Origin: a virus
DNA: 64,000 bases
Virus record (IMG/VR): IMGVR_UViG_3300024346_010589
Coordinates: 1 to 64,000 of that record
Direction: 5' to 3' (one strand)
Under the pieces are notes generated by a model. That model was not told where the DNA came from. It searched no databases and saw nothing but the letters and a program-made list of their open reading frames with translations. The translations under genes were made by a program, and so were the position numbers. Shown here piece after piece: positions 49,401 to 58,033 of the stretch. How positions within the stretch are numbered: position 1 is the first letter of the stretch; each line of letters opens with the position of its first letter.

Positions 49401-49704
49401 TTCCGTAGTTTTCATATATATTTACATCGAAACCACTTATGTATACATTCTTCTCTATGTCTGATGGGTTTTTATATATGTAGTCGTTCCTTGGATCGGT
49501 TACCTCCCATTCTAAATTCAGGCTTGAGGTCTGAAAGTTCTGCTTATAATAAGATGTTGAGTCAGAAGACGGTTGCAAGTCCTTTACATCTTGAACTTCG
49601 CTAGATGAATTTAAATATATATTCGAAATCCTAAAAGTTTTTCCGTATTTTAACCTGGGATTAGATAGAGGTATTTGAACTTGACTGGAATTATTGAATG
49701 ACAT
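46393..49704 (-). CDS. tail fibre/adhesin with C-terminal LamG-like tip
   Basis: A 1103-residue virion protein. The N-terminal 870 residues are beta-rich with many Gly/Asn/Thr and short repeats of the G-x-G-F-(S/T)-G type (for example TGVGFSGLVG, ITGVGFTGSGTYG), as in elongated fibres that follow J proteins. The last 230 residues, beginning at SLFAWYDASDISTITES, are a LamG-like module nearly identical to that of the gene at 1526. The start is TAATG-coupled to the J-like gene, so it most likely attaches to the tail tip. It binds host surface glycan by inference. Confidence 0.75.
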   Translation of the reverse strand: MSFNNSSQVQIPLSNPRLKYGKTFRISNIYLNSSSEVQDVKDLQPSSDSTSYYKQNFQTSSLNLEWEVTDPRNDYIYKNPSDIEKNVYISGFDVNIYENYGNLTGQNAIDNGTKVFSESGLLGNTLNYEITGDSYSRNYSVEIILTDFTGNKNRAILTTQNPMPNYSILSTGVDMGVFDCSYSGLTGENGSSIANGLRYLELYNFTGFENGTFPDKSKAIRSETGNNGFASIELTPGANNYVMSVPRDLYYYGDVSGFFKPQEYITGVGFSGLVGNPEQPLLIDYNPAIRNINGYRISGGDAYRYTFDLNYNTGSDLMTTCYGVTGTGQTTGSVLGYDGEIFYDSGVAFDATYNYNNTGIEYTYDNSLPIQEGFNTGELKDVATITGVGFTGSGTYGSGAGEYWAESFPKYTGYVSKDNGGGVISGGIYNYGYYDPYENKFKCASNEEIKSGILETRGIYSIPVNNPNSYDIQYHDGVNFQKSYEQGASYLNSIGRMPAVIMNKSQLTKISEISGGIGWLGLRRNKVGVMTSLFSEDFSNQSFLESINIDQEQSRDIQITNITGGTESSRLEINDVGEYWCWTNSSGTHIYKYAGSGYEKTREAHLKLDIKRDSDDYLIYTTGFKAESRPVEINELTGLSGSLDINFQYNFEDHYYESGLQQGDQTNYNLIQANLYTGDSYGFSISDDNLYKSFKEDQPGDGTIEVLQSGVNFSYNEDGDNPPGFFQILPFDTIGTGVLADANKIIAEAEGGNPEDPIKLIQNDQITIVNLDGMRAANQNYIKVKFPFEHEYAPIVTFGIEYDGGDETMSYLGAMVVGKASTKDVSFLFTEIPPSDGYSLYVRSASGNTKTREFIFKPWSPTVASLFAWYDASDISTITESAGVVSQVDDKSDNGFHLNVLTANKVGPKTGVETLNNLNVLTWDLPAQVLENNSFAYDQNSKALYFAVIFKCNINNQQDFIIAGTESTVPGNRMSARRTVGFNSIQVLGGSGTGSNIALGSGPNTANEGEDLLIVVKFNGSNSSIRIDGEVESSGNIGTNPFSSLNVGANEGEDQSINGYIAELVFFEDSSVQEKMEGYLAHKWGTSSKLPQGHPYKFVTPQA
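46451..47108. repeat. LamG-module duplication, copy R
   Basis: Partner of 1587-2244 with the same length and orientation. The coding differences are clustered, for example NESELAPINGY in copy L against NEGEDQSINGY here. The flanks are unrelated, so the module was copied as a unit. Confidence 0.9.
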
Positions 49705-52700
49705 TATGTTAATACTGAATAAACTCTTGCGTAATAAGTACCGTTCTCAACTACTCTTTCGCTTCTAAATTCGTGCGATATGGTTTCAGCAGTCTTATCG
49801 TTAGGCACTTCGAATGTTGCCAGTAGAATGTTTTCGTTAAAGAATTGCACTCTGTAACTTGCCGCAGCAACAACCATTGACCAAGTAGCCTTTACTCCAT
49901 ATGGTATATTGTCGCCAATATCTTCGCTCAATATTTCTACTGTTATTTCGGAAGGTGGGTCAATGCTATTTTCTGTAAATATTACCGGTGACTTTGGTTG
50001 CGTTAGTGATAAATCTCTTTCTATATTATCAAACTTGTCTTCGTTGTATTCTAATCCTTGAATATTATATACGCCATTAGAAGATTCCGCTATGTTTAGT
50101 ATTTTATATTTCTTGGGCTCTGCAAGGTTGACGGAATCTTCCATCATGAAAGTAGTACCCTTATTGTCTTTTAAATTAAAAAACGACTCATCAGCTTGTT
50201 TTTCCAAAATGTATCCAAGTTTCGTATCCCCACTCAATGTAACCCAATCTCCATGTATTGAATTGTTCTCAGAACCACTAACTGCTATAAAAATTTCTCC
50301 AGGGAACTCATTATCTGCCGCTATGTCTAATGTGCCTAGAGGGCATATATGATCAGTTTCTAAGTTTCCTTCTGACGCCAGGTCTGACTCTATTTCTTTT
50401 GCCACCCTAGGGTATCCATCAAGCCAGCTAAAAAATGTTATTTCGTTACTGTCGCATTCTTGCGGTTGATGCCATATAAATTTTTCAGGTATCGGAAGTT
50501 CTAAGTAATATCCACCTATCCACGCCATCTCATCTTCTGGCAACATAGCCTGAACCATTACTTGATCCATTTCGTTGTTTATGGTTGCAAGTATTCCTCC
50601 ACGCTCTTCTGCATCTTTTAGGGCTTCAACCCAAGTGTACTCACCAGTTACATGACTATATGGGTTATTAACCAACCTTAGTTTAGTGTCGTTCTCATAA
50701 ATCTTATTGACCGTGAACTGTTTTATTTGCTCGGCCCTCATGTCTTCTATTTGCTGGTCGGTCACTTCCCCTAAATCATCCAATGATTCAATTGTTTGAT
50801 TTCCTGAGGTGTTATAAATTGTTATTTGCTTCCATGTGTCCTTATCATCTTCTTCTATTATTGTTCTTATTGGGTAATCGACCATTAGTTCCGCAGTTTT
50901 TCCGTCTCCGCTTATTTCAACATCAACTATTTTACCAGCAAACCTACCTATAGTTCTTTTATTGTCTAAAACATCTATTACATCTCCTGGCTTGAGATAA
51001 GATCCAAGCGAGCTGGTAACGAAAGACAATAGTTCTGTTTCCATGTTTGCGCCCTTGACTAAAAAGTCAGCAGCTCTTTTTGCTTGAGCTTGAGAAGTTA
51101 TTCCAAACCCATCTATGGTTTGCTCTATGATATTATTCTCTTGTATGGATTTTCTATCTTCAGAATGTTCCATTTTTGCTCTGAACATATTGTACTTATC
51201 TACGTACTTTATCTTACATGAATTAGTTCTGCTTGTTTTCGGCGTACTAGAATAAGAGAATCCTTCTTTGGATATATTATTGTTAGCAAACAACATTACT
51301 GAATCTTTTTTCTGATCCTGAAAGAAGTTGATTGAGCCCCCTGACCAATAAGCAAAAGCTCTAAATATCGCAGCAAATTCATTTATTAACTTAAAGGCAT
51401 TTTGGGAGTTCATTAAAAATGCATTCAATGTGTACCTTGGCTCAACCAATGGATAGTCTATTTCTACAGCGCACTCCCCTGACTCCTGAGCTGGGTTTCT
51501 CTCTAGTATTATTTTCTTTCCAGATAATGTTGTTCCAATTATTTTAATAGATTCGCATATTCCATGATCGTAGTAAATGGCTAGTTTTTTATTCGTGTGA
51601 TTATATTCGCTTTGAAAATCCGCATCATCATAAGGGCCCTCTGCGGTTATTGATATGGTATTTTCTCCGGACAAAGAGAATTTTCTTTTAGGAGTTTTCG
51701 AGCTGTAACCAGTCGGAATAAACTCATCGCAATATTTCGCTATCCTGTAAAGAGTCCACCTGTCTATATTTTCGGGCTTTATTCCAAATTTACCTACTCC
51801 ATATCTTTTGCTTGATATTAAATCATACAAACACCAGGCCGGATTATCGGTCCAAAGTTTTGCTTCTTCAGGAACCGGATCATCTTTAGATGCTTGGCCT
51901 TCGAATCTTCCATCCCAGTTTCCATTATACCGCCTTGTTTCCGGGTTGTAATTACTTGGGACTGCTACTTTCTTTAGCTTTAGGTGGTAATTTCTGGTGG
52001 GAATAGAGGATACGTCTTTAGCGTTAACTCTTGTTCCTATAACAACTGAGTTAGGATAACTCAACTGAACCGGTGTTATTTCAGTTACCCCAGACAATAA
52101 AAAAGTCTCCTTGTATCTAGCGGCCTGCTCTCCCTCTTTTACTGGATTCCTTTCTCTATTTAATTTGTAAACCTTTACTATCCTATCCTTTCTAGATGGA
52201 TTCTTTGGTAGATAAATTTTAACATCTTTCCTGTATGAACTCGTGGCTACGCCATAAATGTAAATATCGGTAGAGAAAGGAGTCTCTCCTTCGTTTCCGT
52301 ATTTTATTCTAAACTTCGCTTTGTTTGGCCAAATCTCTCCTGCGTTTTCTATTTTTGTTCCAATATTCCATCCATCATCAGGGTTTATAAAGCCTTTTAT
52401 AACTGTCCAAGCCGCCAGCATTGCAAGCTCCCACGCAGCCGCTGCAGCGTTTTCTCCAGCGATAGCTCCTGCACCTGCGGCTAATTGCGGAACCATTGCA
52501 GCTGTAGCCATGAGCGCGAATTTAATCGCTGTAGCTGCATAATAGGCCGCTAACAATCCGTGGTAGATCTGGTATGCAGACATTATCCAAGTCCAAAGTT
52601 TTCCTATTTTGTATGTTATCTCTATTGTGTCTCCCTCGTATATATATGATAATTGGTCTATCTGAATTGTAACGTACATCTCTTCGACTAATGGATTAAT

Positions 52701-55100
52701 AACCGTGTGACTCACATAGTATTCTTCCTCTGAAGACCTAATTACTGCCTGGTCTGAGGTTCCAGCTAATAAAAATATTTTAACACGTAAATCGTCCCTC
52801 TCTTCTCCTTCTTCTCCTGGACCTCCTGGCCCATTTTTTACATCCTTAACTCCGTTTATTTTGATGGATTGCCATAGCCCTTGTATTTGCCCTGGAGTCA
52901 ATTGAACCTCAGAAGCCCAGTCTTTAGCACTTACCCCTACGTCGTCTGTATTTTGCAATATATAAATAGGGTCATTTGTTGTTATTTTCTTGTCGTCACT
53001 CCTATCTTTAGCTGAAAGCTGTTTTGTGAAATCTTCAAAACCAAAAGGCCTAGTAAGCTCTGGATTTATCTGTATTATTTTTCCTGGAGAATAATCTCCT
53101 GTTATTTTATATATTGGTGATGTTGTATTGTTTTCGTCCGACAATTTTTTCATCAAGACCTTGCCTTGTTGCCCATTGTAGGTCGCCTCTTCATCAAAAA
53201 GACCCAAGAAATCACCTGCGTCAGCACCCATTTGGTAATACTCAACCCCTCCATCATGTCTGGCAGACCTTATTAGGTCTCCATCTTCATAAAACTTATC
53301 TTCGTCTATGTTTACGTACTCTCCATAGAAAGTCTGGTATCCATTAATGAGCGGGGTTGTTGTATAAAACTCAGCAGCATCACCTGCCCCCACGTAAACT
53401 ATTTCAGTTTCACTTTCGCTATAATTATGGTTCGCATGCCTACTGAAAGGATTAGCTAGGCTGGTATTTATTTTGTATGTATATTTTTCTCCAGCACCCT
53501 CTTGATATGAAATATAATCTCCCTGCTTGTATGTTTTGTTTTTTTCAAAAGGTTGAAGATTATTTGCGTTTTCTATTATGTTATTAGGATTTATTTCTCT
53601 TGGTCCGTAAAGTGGCGCGTTAATATCTTTGGTGTTTGCTGAGAATAAATATTGAGGGTCAAGCAGTGATTGATCATTTGTACCAATAACGCCGCCTCTG
53701 CTTTGTCCTATGTCTATGTCAAACTCATTTATATTATATGCGTCCTTAGGTGGAACTGTTCCCAGGTTTACTTCTTTTACTTGTGCGTCATCCAATATAA
53801 CCCCCTGAAGATAATCGTCATCGGGATTTCTTAAAAATTTAGGGTCGCTAGGGTCTGTTATTTTTTTTGATTCTTTATTGAATACTAAAGTTTCTCCGTT
53901 TTTATCACAAAGCCCATCAATTGGACCCTCGCAGGCCAAGTCTACAGCTTTATATACAGATGTTGACTCTAACTTGAACCATCCAACTCCATCATTTTTA
54001 CTACCATTTCTCCACCTCTGTCCAACTGGTATAGGAAAAAACCCTTCAAATGATTTATCTTTTCCGGCTATATATTCTATCTCTCCGTCTTCCGCAAAAG
54101 ATATTGGATAAAATTCTTTTTCTTTAACCTCGTCATCAGGCAGTGGCACGCTTTGAAGGCAAACATAAGAACTTGTAGATGCGTCCGATTCTTTTACCTT
54201 ATAGGTGTTGTCCGCTTTTGATACAGTGGTCCAGTTTCCATCGACTCCTTTCACCCCCATTCTATCTATATTGACACCCTTTAACCAGTTATAGTTGTAA
54301 TAAAAATAACCCGCAACTGCATTGCCAGTTTTCTCCTGTTTCACTGTCGTTACTGACTGCCTATAAGTGTCAGCATCTGTATACTGACCATAAATTCCAT
54401 CATTTGCTCCAAAATAAGTTGTTGGTAGGTTATTTTTTAAAAATTGATAAGCTGGATCAGAAGCCTTGAAGTCACTACTTCCATCAAATAAATTCAACGC
54501 GAATGCAGAAAACAGACAACCCTGAGGCAAGTAGTATTTACTATAACTAGGAACGAGGCTGTATAATCCTTTTTTGAAATTAAAAATTTGCCCCTTTTCC
54601 GAATCGTAATCATAATTGACAATACATGAAGATATAACATTGCTTCCAATTTTCATTCTGCCATAACCAAGAGGCACAGTTGCCCCCTGCTGGTATCTAT
54701 TATCGGACCCATTGAATAAAAACGATTGAGTTTGCGCAACTAGAGTGCTGTCGTCTCTTTCCATTGCTTCCGATATTTTCTTTGAAATATACATGCTTGC
54801 GGCGGTCTGAATTGCCATCATGAATAAGCTGCCAACGAATCCTGATCCTTGCGGCATAGGAAATATATGTATATCTTCTTTTGTTGGCAATACGTAGTCA
54901 ACTTGATCTATAAAGTTGTCGCTTTTCTCTTTTTTTATACCATAATGTATTCCTGCTTTTTCTTTCTTATTAAGGTATGATTCTATTTCTCTATCGTTAG
55001 CGAACAGTGCAGACACAGCTTCAGACGGAGAGCTAACGTCTAGCTTCCATTCCTTACCGAACTTTTTTCCAAGTTCTCCGTACAAAAATACCCTTTTCAT
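49704..55100 (-). CDS. tail-tip host-specificity protein J with fused I-like domain and lectin insert
   Basis: A 1798-residue protein. Residues 1-90 look like the beta-grasp tail assembly protein I (VFLYGELGKKFGKEW, then VSSPSEAVSALFAN and EDIHIFPMPQGSGF). The J region follows, with TVPLGYGRMKIGSNVISSCI and DNPAWCLYDLISSKRYGVGK. Residues about 850-910 are an Ala-rich hydrophobic stretch. Residues about 1485-1630 form a C-type-lectin-like domain (YTWVEALKDAEERGGILATI, MAWIGGYYLE, LGYILEKQ). The end, from about 1705, is an FN3-like domain. It forms the tip that meets the receptor. A GTGTAAATATA element and a GGAAAAAAGG RBS precede it. Confidence 0.88.
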   Translation of the reverse strand: MKRVFLYGELGKKFGKEWKLDVSSPSEAVSALFANDREIESYLNKKEKAGIHYGIKKEKSDNFIDQVDYVLPTKEDIHIFPMPQGSGFVGSLFMMAIQTAASMYISKKISEAMERDDSTLVAQTQSFLFNGSDNRYQQGATVPLGYGRMKIGSNVISSCIVNYDYDSEKGQIFNFKKGLYSLVPSYSKYYLPQGCLFSAFALNLFDGSSDFKASDPAYQFLKNNLPTTYFGANDGIYGQYTDADTYRQSVTTVKQEKTGNAVAGYFYYNYNWLKGVNIDRMGVKGVDGNWTTVSKADNTYKVKESDASTSSYVCLQSVPLPDDEVKEKEFYPISFAEDGEIEYIAGKDKSFEGFFPIPVGQRWRNGSKNDGVGWFKLESTSVYKAVDLACEGPIDGLCDKNGETLVFNKESKKITDPSDPKFLRNPDDDYLQGVILDDAQVKEVNLGTVPPKDAYNINEFDIDIGQSRGGVIGTNDQSLLDPQYLFSANTKDINAPLYGPREINPNNIIENANNLQPFEKNKTYKQGDYISYQEGAGEKYTYKINTSLANPFSRHANHNYSESETEIVYVGAGDAAEFYTTTPLINGYQTFYGEYVNIDEDKFYEDGDLIRSARHDGGVEYYQMGADAGDFLGLFDEEATYNGQQGKVLMKKLSDENNTTSPIYKITGDYSPGKIIQINPELTRPFGFEDFTKQLSAKDRSDDKKITTNDPIYILQNTDDVGVSAKDWASEVQLTPGQIQGLWQSIKINGVKDVKNGPGGPGEEGEERDDLRVKIFLLAGTSDQAVIRSSEEEYYVSHTVINPLVEEMYVTIQIDQLSYIYEGDTIEITYKIGKLWTWIMSAYQIYHGLLAAYYAATAIKFALMATAAMVPQLAAGAGAIAGENAAAAAWELAMLAAWTVIKGFINPDDGWNIGTKIENAGEIWPNKAKFRIKYGNEGETPFSTDIYIYGVATSSYRKDVKIYLPKNPSRKDRIVKVYKLNRERNPVKEGEQAARYKETFLLSGVTEITPVQLSYPNSVVIGTRVNAKDVSSIPTRNYHLKLKKVAVPSNYNPETRRYNGNWDGRFEGQASKDDPVPEEAKLWTDNPAWCLYDLISSKRYGVGKFGIKPENIDRWTLYRIAKYCDEFIPTGYSSKTPKRKFSLSGENTISITAEGPYDDADFQSEYNHTNKKLAIYYDHGICESIKIIGTTLSGKKIILERNPAQESGECAVEIDYPLVEPRYTLNAFLMNSQNAFKLINEFAAIFRAFAYWSGGSINFFQDQKKDSVMLFANNNISKEGFSYSSTPKTSRTNSCKIKYVDKYNMFRAKMEHSEDRKSIQENNIIEQTIDGFGITSQAQAKRAADFLVKGANMETELLSFVTSSLGSYLKPGDVIDVLDNKRTIGRFAGKIVDVEISGDGKTAELMVDYPIRTIIEEDDKDTWKQITIYNTSGNQTIESLDDLGEVTDQQIEDMRAEQIKQFTVNKIYENDTKLRLVNNPYSHVTGEYTWVEALKDAEERGGILATINNEMDQVMVQAMLPEDEMAWIGGYYLELPIPEKFIWHQPQECDSNEITFFSWLDGYPRVAKEIESDLASEGNLETDHICPLGTLDIAADNEFPGEIFIAVSGSENNSIHGDWVTLSGDTKLGYILEKQADESFFNLKDNKGTTFMMEDSVNLAEPKKYKILNIAESSNGVYNIQGLEYNEDKFDNIERDLSLTQPKSPVIFTENSIDPPSEITVEILSEDIGDNIPYGVKATWSMVVAAASYRVQFFNENILLATFEVPNDKTAETISHEFRSERVVENGTYYARVYSVLT

Positions 55101-55120
55101 CCTTTTTTCCTTATGTATAT

Positions 55121-55834
55121 TTACACTAACGATGGATGTCTGTACACTTCTTTTATTTTTGCTTGCCAGCGTTCGTCCAATAACTCTCTCCTGGATAAAA
55201 TACCAGTGGCCTGATGCAAGAAGTAATCATCTCCACAATATATACCAACATGATATCTAAAATTTTTCTTTACTTGAAATAATATCACATCATGTTTTTG
55301 TAATTTTTTATCTTCTATTTTTTCTAAATTATTATTTAATATATTTATTAATAGTTTATTTGCATCTTTATCTTCTTGTGGAAGCCAATAGTTTTCATTC
55401 CATTTAGATATGTTTATGTTTAGTTCTTTTTTGAAATAGTCTTTGAACATACAAGTGCATTCAAAGAAACCCTTGATGTAAGGTTTCCCAGTAAGCTTTT
55501 CTGGCTCATAGCTTTCGGGGTAATAAAGAAAAAACTTCTTGGTTATTACGCTGTAAATTAAATAAGGAATACCCATCTCCTCAGACATGGCTATATCTGG
55601 CGGAGAAGGCTTCTCGTTGCTCCTTGGATGAGAGTGGTATATTCCTACTATTGTTTTGTCTATAGAATGTTTTATGAAGCTTTTTGGCGATATTGTAAAG
55701 CAATCTCTTGGCGCCGAATGTTCGTTTATTGCGGGCTCAACTGATACAGTTAAATCTTTATGAAGCAAAATAAATCCACACACCTCTTCCTCTGGATTAC
55801 TCTCCGCATGAACTATGACTTCTCTCTCAAACAT
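55121..55834 (-). CDS. tail assembly protein K-like (JAB/MPN plus NlpC/P60)
   Basis: A 237-residue protein. The N-terminal JAMM protease site is EEEVCGF plus HSHPRSNEKPSPPD (HxH-x7-S-xx-D). The C-terminal NlpC/P60 part has a Cys in GFFECTCMFKDYF, His in RYHVGIYCGDDYFL and a second His in LHQATG. This is the domain order of lambda gpK, needed for tail-tip assembly and perhaps peptidoglycan cutting on entry. The Cys block reads ECTC where DCSG is usual, so hydrolase activity is uncertain. It abuts the L-like gene. Confidence 0.88.
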   Translation of the reverse strand: MFEREVIVHAESNPEEEVCGFILLHKDLTVSVEPAINEHSAPRDCFTISPKSFIKHSIDKTIVGIYHSHPRSNEKPSPPDIAMSEEMGIPYLIYSVITKKFFLYYPESYEPEKLTGKPYIKGFFECTCMFKDYFKKELNINISKWNENYWLPQEDKDANKLLINILNNNLEKIEDKKLQKHDVILFQVKKNFRYHVGIYCGDDYFLHQATGILSRRELLDERWQAKIKEVYRHPSLV

Positions 55835-56869
55835 TTACTTAAACTCATAAGGGTCAACTCCGGGAAAACCTCCAAAAGGAAGACCTTCCTCGGATTCGGT
55901 CCAGAACTGATCCTTACCTTCTGGGTTCTCTGTGATTCTTTTTCCGCCTCCAGCTCCTGTAGCTAAATCTGAGAATCTAAGTCTGCATCCGCATAAACTT
56001 CTATCGCAATCATCTAAAACCCAATTTTCTGTATCGTAAATAGGGTTCGACCTAACACCATCATTCAGGCAAACATAAATATCAATAGGATTCAATGAAG
56101 AATCATGGTCGTAAGGAACCAGCTTAACGGTATCTCCCTTGGAATAAGTAGAAGTTATAGACCAATCTGGATAAACATTTCCTTCCTCAAATTTAGCAAA
56201 CTCTTCGGTTTTAAATTCGCCGCTAAAATATACTTCAGACCCAACCATATCTTCATTATAACCGCTTGGCACAAACCTTTTATTCTTACCGTTCGATATT
56301 GGCTTACCTTTATACCCACAACCTATATCTCCTCTGTATTGCCAAGGACAACTATTAGAGTATACTGTCCTGGCTGGCACGCTTGCGTTCTGCAACTCAA
56401 GCAGTGAAACCAATTCGAACTCTACTATATTATCATCTTCTTTTGTTTTTTGATTAACAAAGAAAACATCTTCACCAAAAGCCGCATCAGGATCAGGTTC
56501 GGCGTGAGGATTAAAATTATTAGGAAAATTAACTGCATCTAAATATTTAACAAATGTTTTTATTCTGGTGACTTTATAATTAATAAAATCTTCAAAGTGA
56601 TTCAGGCGCAATGAGATTACTCCTTGATGATTTGTGAATGTTAATTTAGGTCTGGGCAATCTGCCATCTCCTTGAACCTCAAATCCGTCAGCCTTTATGG
56701 GAAAGAAGTCGTACTCCTGGCTATTGAATACTAGCTTATTTTTATATCCATTTTCTCCAGCATGAAATAAATACTGACCTTTCCCTTTTAAATCTATCTT
56801 ATACAAACATATAATAGCAGAAGGATCCAGCTCGAATAAAGCTTTAATATTTTTACCTGTATCTTTCAT
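55835..56869 (-). CDS. minor tail protein L-like
   Basis: A 344-residue tail-tip protein. LPRPKLTFTNHQGVISLRL and IKTFVKYLDAVNF match the N-terminal fold of lambda gpL. The C-terminal Cys blocks SCPWQYRGDIGCGYKG and CDRSLCGCRLRF are placed as in gpL-type proteins, where four Cys bind an iron-sulfur cluster. Immediately next to K-like and J-like genes in the lambda order. A long linker (KTEEFAKFEEGNVYPDWS) is inserted between the Cys blocks. Confidence 0.82.
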   Translation of the reverse strand: MKDTGKNIKALFELDPSAIICLYKIDLKGKGQYLFHAGENGYKNKLVFNSQEYDFFPIKADGFEVQGDGRLPRPKLTFTNHQGVISLRLNHFEDFINYKVTRIKTFVKYLDAVNFPNNFNPHAEPDPDAAFGEDVFFVNQKTKEDDNIVEFELVSLLELQNASVPARTVYSNSCPWQYRGDIGCGYKGKPISNGKNKRFVPSGYNEDMVGSEVYFSGEFKTEEFAKFEEGNVYPDWSITSTYSKGDTVKLVPYDHDSSLNPIDIYVCLNDGVRSNPIYDTENWVLDDCDRSLCGCRLRFSDLATGAGGGKRITENPEGKDQFWTESEEGLPFGGFPGVDPYEFK

Positions 56870-56887
56870 ATATATATTATAAATTAA

Positions 56888-58033
56888 TTAATCAATAAAA
56901 TCAGCAATATTAATATTATTTTGTAAATTGTATGAATAAGTTGTTCTTGGAGGAGATGCGTATATTTTTGTTATCTCTTTTGTTTGCTTTACTACTGGAA
57001 GGTATGCTAGTTCAGATCTTAGCGCCCTTACGTTTTCCGAAAATAAACTTTTACCACCAAGACCAATATACCAATTCATCCCCTCGCTACTACTAAAACT
57101 AGTATTAGATAATATATTTATATCATCAGAAGCTCCAAAATAATAAAAACAATAGAATATATGATTCTTTAATGTTTCTGGATCTCTTGAGCTTAATTGT
57201 ATGCTTTCATTATCTATATAATTTCCCCACAAATTTCTTTTTAACTTGTTGTACCAATTTTTTTCTAAATAATCCTGCATCTCTTGAATAAAAACTTCAT
57301 CTCTGTTTTGTCCGTTTTTGAATATAGAATCTACGTTGGAGTTTTGGTTTATCTCAAACATGCTGTTCCACTCTTTTAAAGTTTCACCCTTGCTCGCTGA
57401 AGATGTTGTTTTTGTTTTTATTAAGTCTGGTAATAACAAGCTACCAGGCCCGTTGGAATCCCCGCTTATGAAATCCCTTTTTATATCCATTGTGAAAATG
57501 CATCCCTCAAGTGACGAAGCGTAAATATCAAAAGATCCAGTTGAGCTTATTTCTTTATTTTTTATATTCACAAAAGGCATATTACCCTTGAGAGAATATA
57601 CGTTTGAAACCTTCATTATTCCCTGAGGGCTCCACTCATCATCATACAAGTCTTCTAATACAAGCGATCCAGATTTCAAATATTCGTTATTACTTAATTC
57701 TGACTTTTCCGTCAACGAATCTAGTTTTCCTGTCTCAACCTCTTCTGAATTAGAAAGAGAACATACTGAATCCCCAGGAATCCACGCAAAACCTGAAGGG
57801 TAACCAATTTTTTGATTTTCTGATGCGCTTAGTTCAACAGTTTCTTCGGAAATATATTTAACTCTCTCAACTTTCCATGCGTAATCAGAAGTGGAGCTAT
57901 ACTGAATTACCCCAGATATTCCACTATTATATATTCGTATATTCGAACTTGTCCCAGCGTCCATCGCAACATGCATTCTTACATAATCATTACTTGGGTC
58001 GTTGTCACCAGAGGACATACTGTAAATATTCAT
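56888..58033 (-). CDS. tail-tip associated hypothetical protein
   Basis: A 381-residue protein that I do not recognise. It starts MNIYSMSSGDNDPSNDYVRMHVAMD, has a beta-rich first half (VERVKYISEETVELSAS) and a helical second half (QEMQDYLEKNWYNKLKRN). It overlaps the upstream gene by 4 nt and is 18 bp from the L-like gene, so it is part of the tail-tip operon and probably a virion or assembly protein. Confidence 0.65.
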   Translation of the reverse strand: MNIYSMSSGDNDPSNDYVRMHVAMDAGTSSNIRIYNSGISGVIQYSSTSDYAWKVERVKYISEETVELSASENQKIGYPSGFAWIPGDSVCSLSNSEEVETGKLDSLTEKSELSNNEYLKSGSLVLEDLYDDEWSPQGIMKVSNVYSLKGNMPFVNIKNKEISSTGSFDIYASSLEGCIFTMDIKRDFISGDSNGPGSLLLPDLIKTKTTSSASKGETLKEWNSMFEINQNSNVDSIFKNGQNRDEVFIQEMQDYLEKNWYNKLKRNLWGNYIDNESIQLSSRDPETLKNHIFYCFYYFGASDDINILSNTSFSSSEGMNWYIGLGGKSLFSENVRALRSELAYLPVVKQTKEITKIYASPPRTTYSYNLQNNINIADFID

